Shown piece by piece: positions 1 through 4,159 of a DNA stretch of 5,603 nt (positions are counted from its first letter, which is position 1; every line of letters begins with the position of its first letter). The notes below the pieces were generated by a model. The model saw only the letters and a list, made by a program, of their open reading frames with translations, was not told the origin of the DNA and searched no databases. The DNA is taken from contig JACDDG010000016.1 in the NCBI GenBank assembly GCA_013817115.1, forward strand, positions 1 through 5,603, read 5' to 3'. The stretch is from Parachlamydiaceae bacterium (GTDB lineage: Bacteria > Chlamydiota > Chlamydiia > Chlamydiales > Parachlamydiaceae). A program made the translations under genes and the position numbers.

Positions 1-90
1 AGCCCTCCTGGAATGATAGTGATTTGGAGAGGTCTTCAAAAGGCTTATAGGATATCTGAGGGCTGGATCGCATATAGAGAATATGGTTAA
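1..90 (+). CDS. IS4-family (Tn5/IS50-like) transposase, C-terminal end only
   Basis: The frame is open from the first base and gives 29 residues before TAA at 88-90: SPPGMIVIWRGL followed by QKAYRISEGWIAYREYG. The PG...(L/I)WRGLQ+...di.eGW pattern is the usual C-terminal tail of Tn5/IS50-type DDE transposases of the IS4 family, which catalyse cut-and-paste transposition. This tail belongs to the C-terminal dimerisation region, so the catalytic DDE residues lie to the left of the window. It cannot be told from here whether the full gene is intact, but this end is not broken. A candidate IS terminus follows 17 bases after the stop. The family call rests on a short motif recognised from memory. 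Confidence 0.72.
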   Translation, partial: SPPGMIVIWRGLQKAYRISEGWIAYREYG

Positions 91-107
91 AATAAATGTA
101 AAGAAAA

Positions 108-126
108 AGATGTGGGTAGAAGTATG
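108..126. mobile_element. Probable right end (terminal inverted repeat) of the IS
   Basis: AGATGTGGGTAGAAGTATG lies 17 bases after the transposase stop. It agrees with the 19-bp Tn5 mosaic end (AGATGTGTATAAGAGACAG) at about 12 of 19 positions, including the first seven. IS50-type elements usually end shortly after the transposase stop, and the sequence changes abruptly from AT-rich to GC-rich at 127, which fits an element boundary. The partner end is outside the window, so the exact border is inferred. Confidence 0.42.
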
Positions 127-259
127 GCTGCACCCGGGGCTATTAACAGTTCCCCCTACCGGGGGATAGGAGCATGAATGGCTCTAGATTGTAATTTAAC
201 TTTTTATTAGCGATGTTCTATCCCCGGTAGGGGGAACTGTTAATAGCCCCGGGTGCAGC
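127..259. repeat. Near-perfect GC-rich inverted repeat (38-base arms)
   Basis: Positions 127-164 and 222-259 are perfect reverse complements over 38 bases, starting GCTGCACCCGGGGC and ending CCCCCTACCGGGG on the left arm. Allowing one extra G (165) in the left arm, pairing continues through ATAG (166-169) with CTAT (218-221). The central segment 170-217 is AT-rich. The arms are far more GC-rich than the surrounding DNA. No protein, tRNA or rRNA is recognisable. Such near-identity suggests recent duplication of a dispersed repeat in opposite orientation, with the left copy cut off by the IS. A transcript of it would fold into a very stable hairpin. Confidence 0.88.
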
Positions 260-295
260 GATAGCGGAACCCGGGGTTCAATCATGACAAAACGT

Positions 296-313
296 GCGCC
301 CCGGTAGGGGCGC
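296..313. repeat. GC-rich hairpin sharing the CCCCGGTAGGGG core
   Basis: GCGCCCC (296-302) pairs with GGGGCGC (307-313) around a GGTA loop. The same CCCCGGTAGGGG core occurs in the right arm of the larger inverted repeat (222-233), and its complement in the left arm. It therefore looks like another piece of the same repeat family. There is no T-tract on either side, so it is not a standard intrinsic terminator. Confidence 0.6.
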
Positions 314-371
314 GAGAAAGCCACTAAGAGTTGAAGCCATCCGCAAGTAGCTTGTTGTGGATAGGGCGATC

Positions 372-421
372 CCAATGTCATTAAGTTAGGAAAAACGCTT
401 TTTTTCTTAACTTGACATTGG
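372..421. repeat. Compact 50-base hairpin resembling joined IS/MITE ends
   Basis: CCAATGTCA (372-380) pairs perfectly with TGACATTGG (413-421). After a 3-base bulge (TTA, 381-383), AGTTAGGAAAAA (384-395) pairs with TTTTTCTTAACT (401-412), with only one G-T wobble, leaving a CGCTT loop. CGAT occurs one base outside each end (367-370 and 423-426) and could be a 4-bp target duplication, though four bases is weak evidence. The outward-facing symmetric ends with almost no interior look like a minimal MITE or the collapsed ends of a lost IS. An RNA hairpin role is an alternative. Confidence 0.5.
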
Positions 422-450
422 ACGATAATCCCTAGGCTATTTCACATTTC

Positions 451-604
451 GAGGCTGACAGGAAAAATGAGCGGGTAGCTTTTTACAAATTTATAAAATC
501 ATTCCGTTCACCTTAAACCCTTACTCTAGGGGCAAAGGAATTTAAGGTGAACGAAAATCTTTATAAATTTGCTAAAAAAGCCACTTCGCTCAATTTTCAG
601 CCTC
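451..604. repeat. Large imperfect inverted repeat (arms about 65 bases)
   Basis: The left arm 451-517 and right arm 541-604 are imperfect reverse complements. Perfect blocks, from the outside in, are GAGGCTGA/TCAGCCTC (451-458 with 597-604), TGAGCG/CGCTCA (468-473 with 587-592), a T-run block (478-485 with 573-581), CAAATTTATAAA (486-497 with 560-571) and CGTTCACCTTAAA (505-517 with 541-553). The centre (518-540) contains CCC...GGG. There is no ORF inside. Size and architecture fit a palindromic MITE or paired ends of a degenerate element. I see no clear target-site duplication in the flanks. Confidence 0.75.
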
Positions 605-833
605 TTTAAGCAGGAAGGCATTTCATGCTAACTTGTCTTTGAAGGATGTTCTTCTTATTTTGTGACATTGCCCTATAAGATCTTGTGATAATCAAATCTG
701 TAGTGATGAATATCGATTTGTCACGATATAAACTTTTTAATAGACTCTTTTTTTATACATTTAACTATATCGTCGGCTGATGTGAATTAGAAATTAAAAT
801 AAAATCAATTCACAAAAAAAAGGAAAACGTTCT
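605..833. other. AT-rich non-coding stretch with short inverted repeats
   Basis: I see no credible gene here. It contains three short inverted repeats: GTGA+CAAATC (685-688, 693-698) with GATTTG+TCAC (715-724); ACGATATA/TATATCGT (723-730 with 766-773, long loop); and TGTGAATT/AATTCACA (781-788 with 807-814). A weak promoter-like pair, TTGTCA (718-723) and TAGACT (741-746) with 17-base spacing, points right. In DNA this AT-rich, stems of 7-8 bp with long loops can arise by chance. Confidence 0.45.
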
Positions 834-851
834 ATTGACTAAAAAGTCAAT
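834..851. promoter_or_regulatory. Palindrome over the -35 box, possible operator
   Basis: ATTGACT (834-840) and AGTCAAT (845-851) form a perfect 7-bp inverted repeat around AAAA. Its left half contains the -35 hexamer TTGACT of the predicted promoter for the coiled-coil genes. A dimeric repressor bound here would occlude the -35 box. No regulator gene is seen nearby, so the operator role is an inference. Confidence 0.35.
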
Positions 852-863
852 TCCGATCATAAT
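835..863 (+). promoter_or_regulatory. Predicted sigma70-type promoter for the coiled-coil gene pair
   Basis: TTGACT (835-840, 5 of 6 matches to TTGACA) is followed after exactly 17 bases by CATAAT (858-863, 5 of 6 matches to TATAAT). Transcription would begin near 870, leaving a leader of about 113 bases before the ATG at 983. This is the best promoter match upstream of the first coiled-coil gene. A closer TATAAA at 940-945 lacks a good -35 partner. Confidence 0.55.
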
Positions 864-982
864 GATTATAAACAAATCGTCTTTAACATTTTATTAAATC
901 ATTTTTATTTTTCTGCCCTTTTGTTGCCAATCCAAAAAATATAAATGAATAGACTAAATTTTTTAAATTTAAAAGGAATTAT

Positions 983-1972
983 ATGAACATAACAGGCGCT
1001 ACGCATATTGGGGACATTTATTTTACAAAACCCACAAATTTAAATTCTCGAAATTCTGAAAAAAATAAATTAAATTTCCATCCCCAGATTTATATACCTA
1101 TGAAGAATCGGGATCAGAACGACGGCATAGAGCGTACTTTCAATCACAAATCTCAAACAGAAAAAAGTAATCAACATCATACAGGAGATATATTAGAAAG
1201 CATAACCACAACACGAAACAATACAGATAATAAATTTAAAGTTATAAGTGAACAGTCAGGGATTACAACAAAAGTTTGTGAAAATTCTAGCAGTAAGATG
1301 ATTAATTATTTAAATTCTCGAAATAAAGATTTAGAGCAACAAGGCCAAGTTTTAACTCAAATGGTTAGCGAATTTAGACAGGAAAATAAATCATTGGCCC
1401 TAAGATTAAATTTAAAGCAAAACCATAACAATGAGCTTAGCCAGGAATTAAATAGAATAGATGAAATAGCGATGGAACTTAAAAGAAAGCTAGATTCTGT
1501 GGAAGAAACATCGGAAAAATCGGAAAATGAACATAAAAAAAGAAAGTTTGAATTTGAAAAAATTGATGAAGAAAAAAATGCTCTTATCTCAGAATTACAA
1601 AAAAACGTAGAGCGGGGACATTTTTCACTTGGATTAATTAAATATGAATCAACGAATAAAGATAAAACTATTTTAGAATTAAAGATTAAATTAGATCAAG
1701 CTAATTCCTATGAAAATGCTAATGCAGAGCTCCAAAAAAAAAATTTTCAAGTTAAAGACGATCAGAAGCATTTAACATTAATGCATGAACAAGAAAGACA
1801 AAAGTTATGTCTTGAAAACCTTGAGCTAAAAACTACTTTAGAAAAACATGAGAAAACAATTTCATTAATCAATCAAAAATCAATCAATTACGATTCTGAA
1901 ATCAATAAAATTGAAAATATTTGCAAAACTTCTTTAGAATTTTGCAAAGATATACAAGAAGGTAATTTATAA
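983..1972 (+). CDS. Coiled-coil hypothetical protein (329 aa), first of a paralogous pair
   Basis: I do not recognise a named family. AAAAGGAA (971-978) gives an AGGA Shine-Dalgarno 5 bases before the ATG. Residues 1-85 are polar, rich in Asn, Thr, Ser and His, and probably disordered. From about 89 to 320 the protein is Glu/Lys/Leu-rich with heptad-like spacing, as in a long coiled coil. No signal peptide, membrane segment or enzyme motif is visible. Two blocks are shared with the next protein: SEQ...TTK.CE with LNS (89-112) and KKRKFEFE (185-192). The C-terminus (about 305-320) has an Ile/Cys pattern also seen in the neighbour. ATTTAAATTCTCGAAAT (17 bases) occurs twice in frame, at 1038-1054 and 1308-1324, encoding LNSRN each time. 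An A10 run at 1734-1743 is a possible slippage site. Coding is much more AT-rich than mutL. A structural or secreted effector role is possible but unproven. Confidence 0.85.
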   Translation: MNITGATHIGDIYFTKPTNLNSRNSEKNKLNFHPQIYIPMKNRDQNDGIERTFNHKSQTEKSNQHHTGDILESITTTRNNTDNKFKVISEQSGITTKVCENSSSKMINYLNSRNKDLEQQGQVLTQMVSEFRQENKSLALRLNLKQNHNNELSQELNRIDEIAMELKRKLDSVEETSEKSENEHKKRKFEFEKIDEEKNALISELQKNVERGHFSLGLIKYESTNKDKTILELKIKLDQANSYENANAELQKKNFQVKDDQKHLTLMHEQERQKLCLENLELKTTLEKHEKTISLINQKSINYDSEINKIENICKTSLEFCKDIQEGNL

Positions 1973-2064
1973 GGTTTTAGTTAATCGAAAAACATCAAAC
2001 AAAATTGTAAAAAAGCAAACTATATACCAATATTAAAAGAAATTTTATCAACAAAGGAAATAAC

Positions 2065-3357
2065 ATGTCATTTTATATCGATTCTGGATCTGCTAATTTG
2101 TACGCCCCAGACTTTAAAGCATTAACTTTAAATAGTGCTGAGGCAAATAGTGCCTTTCCCACATACCCTGTTGAGATTCTCAGTAATATAAACCGAGAGT
2201 TAGAAGAATTAAAAGCACAACGTATAAATACTTCTTTGATGAACCAACCAGCACTTAACCTTAAAATTAAAAAACTAGAATATTATCTGCTTGGTCATCA
2301 TTATCAAGAACAAAAAAATAAATCAAAAGTAGTAAACGAAAAGTTGTTTATTGCGAACGAAGATGTTAAGATGCTAAGCGAGCAATTAGAAGTTACTACA
2401 AAAACTTGTGAAGAAGCTGCATATAAAATTAACTTTTTGAATTCACAACTACTACACCAATCTGAATCATATTCAGCTACAACAAATAACCATCAAACCT
2501 TATCAAATGCTTACTTAGATTTGGAATCAAAATGTAAAGAAATTGAGCATGAAAAGAATATAATTAATTTAAATCTTGTTGTTCATGAAATTTCAAACAA
2601 AAATTTGATTAATCAGCTAAACTCTGCAAGCAACATAAATTCAGATTTGGAAAATAGTATTATTGTTATAAAAGAAAATATGAATAAAACGAATGCAATA
2701 ATCACTTCCAATAAGAGAAAACAGGAAACTTTAGAAACTGAAATCATAAGTTTAAACAATGAATTCAAAAAAAGAAAGATTGAATTTGAACAAATAGCTG
2801 AATCTGACAATTTAATTGTTGTAGAATGCAAAAAAAGTAATCAAGAGAAGGATTATGTAATTTCGGAATTAAAAAATAAAATAGCTTACTTAGAAAACAC
2901 CACATTAAACGACTATAAAATAAATCTTGATACAATAAAATCTGATTGTGAAAACTCAGAAAGAAAATTAAAAAAAACAATATCTGAGCTTGAGCAAGCA
3001 GTAGAATTTGACAATTCGATTATTGCTGAATGTAAAAAAAGCAATCAGGAGAAAGATGAACATATTTGTGAATTCAACAACAAAATATTTCATTTAGAAA
3101 ATACAGTCCTGATGGAACTTCAAAAAAAATTCGATCAGGTCATGCGGGAAAAAGAAATTCAAGCTATTGAACACAAAAAAGAAATAGACGAATACGAATT
3201 GCAAGCTGTGGATTTGAAAATGACAATTGATCAACAGGATATAAAAATTTCAAAGCTAAATGACACAGTACTTAATAACATAACAAGCATCCAACATATT
3301 CAAAAAATGTGCATGGATCTTATTAAGAACTCGAATGAAGATTCATCGCAGAAGTAA
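2065..3357 (+). CDS. Coiled-coil hypothetical protein (430 aa), second of a paralogous pair
   Basis: No named family is recognised. AAAGGA (2053-2058) lies 6 bases before the ATG. The gene starts 92 bases after the upstream paralogue, with no hairpin-plus-T terminator between them, so cotranscription is likely. Residues 1-35 are rich in Ser, Ala and Asn and not helical in character; residues 40-420 are dominated by Glu/Lys/Leu/Ile/Asn with heptad-like spacing, predicting long coiled coils. No signal peptide or membrane segment is visible. Similarity to the upstream protein is clearest at SEQLEVTTKTCE with LNS (105-127) and FKKRKIEFEQ (234-243). A second basic cluster, NKRK, is at 216-219. Residues 241-282 and 309-350 are an internal repeat sharing DN.I...ECKKSNQEKD. 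The protein is followed by a convincing hairpin terminator. Function is unknown; a scaffold or secreted effector is possible. Confidence 0.86.
   Translation: MSFYIDSGSANLYAPDFKALTLNSAEANSAFPTYPVEILSNINRELEELKAQRINTSLMNQPALNLKIKKLEYYLLGHHYQEQKNKSKVVNEKLFIANEDVKMLSEQLEVTTKTCEEAAYKINFLNSQLLHQSESYSATTNNHQTLSNAYLDLESKCKEIEHEKNIINLNLVVHEISNKNLINQLNSASNINSDLENSIIVIKENMNKTNAIITSNKRKQETLETEIISLNNEFKKRKIEFEQIAESDNLIVVECKKSNQEKDYVISELKNKIAYLENTTLNDYKINLDTIKSDCENSERKLKKTISELEQAVEFDNSIIAECKKSNQEKDEHICEFNNKIFHLENTVLMELQKKFDQVMREKEIQAIEHKKEIDEYELQAVDLKMTIDQQDIKISKLNDTVLNNITSIQHIQKMCMDLIKNSNEDSSQK
2786..3114 (+). repeat. Internal direct repeat, period 204 bases, in the second coiled-coil gene
   Basis: Positions 2786-2910 align without gaps to 2990-3114 at an offset of exactly 204 bases (68 codons). 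Protein copies are residues 241-282 and 309-350. The best-conserved core is ECKKSNQEKD, present unchanged in both (255-264 region and 322-331). Third-position differences such as TGC/TGT and CAA/CAG show the duplication is old rather than recent. The 79 bases between copies are not obviously repeated. Confidence 0.85.
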
Positions 3358-3379
3358 ATACAATTTTAAGATAAAAGGA

Positions 3380-3410
3380 GAGGACAAATTTCCAATAGAT
3401 TTTTGTCCTC
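3380..3410. terminator. Bidirectional intrinsic terminator between convergent genes
   Basis: GAGGACAAA (3380-3388) pairs perfectly with TTTGTCCTC (3402-3410) around a 13-base loop. It lies 23 bases after the stop of the coiled-coil gene and 16 bases beyond the stop of the convergent DUF378 gene. On the plus strand it is followed by CACTTATTTT, and on the minus strand by TCCTTTTATCTT. Both T-tracts are interrupted, so efficiency may be moderate, but the position between two convergent genes fits a shared terminator. Confidence 0.68.
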
Positions 3411-3425
3411 CACTTATTTTAGGGC

Positions 3426-3662
3426 TTAGTACTTATCCAAAGGCCCTTTGTTGCATACAGGGCAATCCATAAAGAATCCAGCTAATAGTCCCAAGCCAGA
3501 TAGACCTACTAGTGAGTAAATAATACGTGCTGCGACTGATCCAACCCCAAAGAGCTCATCTACAAGATTGTATCCCGCAAGCCCAACTAATCCCCAGTTT
3601 AGCGCCCCTATGATTGCTACAATAGTAATAATTTTGCATAAGAAACATGCGTGTCTAAACAT
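3426..3662 (-). CDS. DUF378 family small membrane protein (78 aa) with two CxxC pairs
   Basis: The protein matches the DUF378 (YuzA-like) pattern: IIGALNWGLVGL in the first helix and ARIIYSLVGLSGL in the second. It has two hydrophobic segments, about residues 9-30 and 42-64, and is expected to be an inner-membrane protein. The biochemical role of the family is not known. Unusually, CFLC (C6, C9) precedes the first helix and CPVC (C67, C70) follows the second, so the four cysteines could lie on the same membrane side and bind a metal or form disulfides. I chose the ATG at 3662 because GGAGG (3671-3667) is placed just before it; an in-frame TTG at 3680 would overlap that ribosome site and add six residues. 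It stands alone, convergent with the coiled-coil genes and divergent from mutL. Confidence 0.88.
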   Translation of the reverse strand: MFRHACFLCKIITIVAIIGALNWGLVGLAGYNLVDELFGVGSVAARIIYSLVGLSGLGLLAGFFMDCPVCNKGPLDKY

Positions 3663-3666
3663 ATAA

Positions 3667-3671
3667 CCTCC
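3667..3671 (-). promoter_or_regulatory. Ribosome binding site that fixes the DUF378 start
   Basis: GGAGG on the minus strand lies 4 bases upstream of the ATG at 3662. It decides against the upstream in-frame TTG at 3680, for which no ribosome site is seen. Confidence 0.75.
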
Positions 3672-3688
3672 AAAAGTCAATAGAATTT

Positions 3689-3716
3689 ATAGTACCCTGT
3701 AAGTAGAGGGGCTTAA
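3689..3716 (-). promoter_or_regulatory. Candidate promoter of the DUF378 gene
   Basis: On the minus strand TTAAGC (3716-3711) and TACTAT (3694-3689) are separated by 16 bases, with the -10 about 27 bases before the start codon. Both hexamers are only partial matches to consensus. An overlapping TATAAA has no good -35. The location is right but the sequence evidence is weak. Confidence 0.3.
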
Positions 3717-4061
3717 CATTTACCTCAGCAACCTCTTAACACTCTCCCCTACAATTTAATTGTATACTTTATTTATTTTTTTAACATACAAATAATTTTA
3801 ATATTATGCTGCCATTTTTTTTCTTCGTCTGTTTGCGACCTATTCAGCACGCAAATGACTAATTACGAAGCACTTGAAATTGTTTAAGGAGAGCATTACC
3901 AATAAAAAAATATTTTTCATTTTTGAAAATTGAATGCAAGATGGTCTTAAGAAGTTAATAAATTAGATTGAATAATCCCTCGTACCTCCTTAAAGAAATT
4001 CTAAAATTTTAAAATGTGAAAGTATATTTTTTACATGATGTTTCATCAATAAAATCCTGAC
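3717..4061. other. AT-rich intergenic region with no supported gene
   Basis: This is the divergent spacer between the DUF378 gene and mutL. It has only very short ORFs: a 10-codon plus-strand one at 3855-3887 (MTNYEALEIV) and a 26-codon minus-strand one at 3840-3920 starting MKNIFLLVMLS. Neither has a ribosome site. Two ribosome-site-like sequences without a following start codon occur: AAGGAG on the plus strand near 3886-3891, and AAGGAGG on the minus strand near 3995-3989. These could be remnants of decayed genes, but nothing is identifiable. Confidence 0.4.
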
Positions 4062-4106
4062 AAAAAAAAACGTCACTAGATAACCTGATTAGATCTATGC
4101 TATAAT
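4062..4106 (+). promoter_or_regulatory. Extended -10 promoter of mutL with upstream A-tract
   Basis: TGCTATAAT (4098-4106) is a perfect -10 hexamer with the TGn extension. No good -35 is present at the right distance; the closest are weak matches such as GATAAC. A run of nine A residues (4062-4070) falls at about -43 to -51 from the expected start near 4113, where an UP element would bind the RNA polymerase alpha subunit. Extended -10 plus UP element would compensate for the poor -35. The predicted leader is about 46 bases. Confidence 0.65.
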
Positions 4107-4159
4107 GACAAAATACAAGAAAATAGAAGAAGAGCCATAAAAACTAAATCAAATTTATT

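Noticed and set aside
196..381. 61-codon minus-strand ORF (starts MTLGSPYPQQ)
   Set aside because: It runs through the right arm of the inverted repeat and the small GC-rich hairpin, has no ribosome site, and its start codon lies in the next hairpin. It is better explained as open frame over repeat DNA, although similar repeat-borne ORFs may be annotated elsewhere.
127..604. CRISPR array
   Set aside because: The repeats are inverted and of unrelated sequences; there are no regularly spaced direct repeats with spacers.
781..814. CRP-like site (TGTGA...TCACA)
   Set aside because: The half-sites are 18 bases apart rather than the 6 needed for CRP, and no CRP-like context is seen.
2005..2034. 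Separate promoter for the second coiled-coil gene (TTGTAA ... AATATT)
   Set aside because: The hexamers are weak and the spacing is not optimal; readthrough from the upstream gene is simpler.
2613..2980. Two hydrophobic minus-strand ORFs of 71-72 codons
   Set aside because: They are antisense to the well-supported coiled-coil gene; A-rich Lys/Asn/Glu coding read backwards yields Phe/Leu-rich frames.
3855..3887. 10-codon plus-strand ORF (MTNYEALEIV)
   Set aside because: Too short and without a ribosome site; possibly a relic of a decayed gene but not identifiable.
3840..3920. 26-codon minus-strand ORF starting MKNIFLLVMLS
   Set aside because: The start looks like a short signal peptide, but there is no ribosome site, it is very short and in AT-rich spacer. 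It might be a gene remnant.
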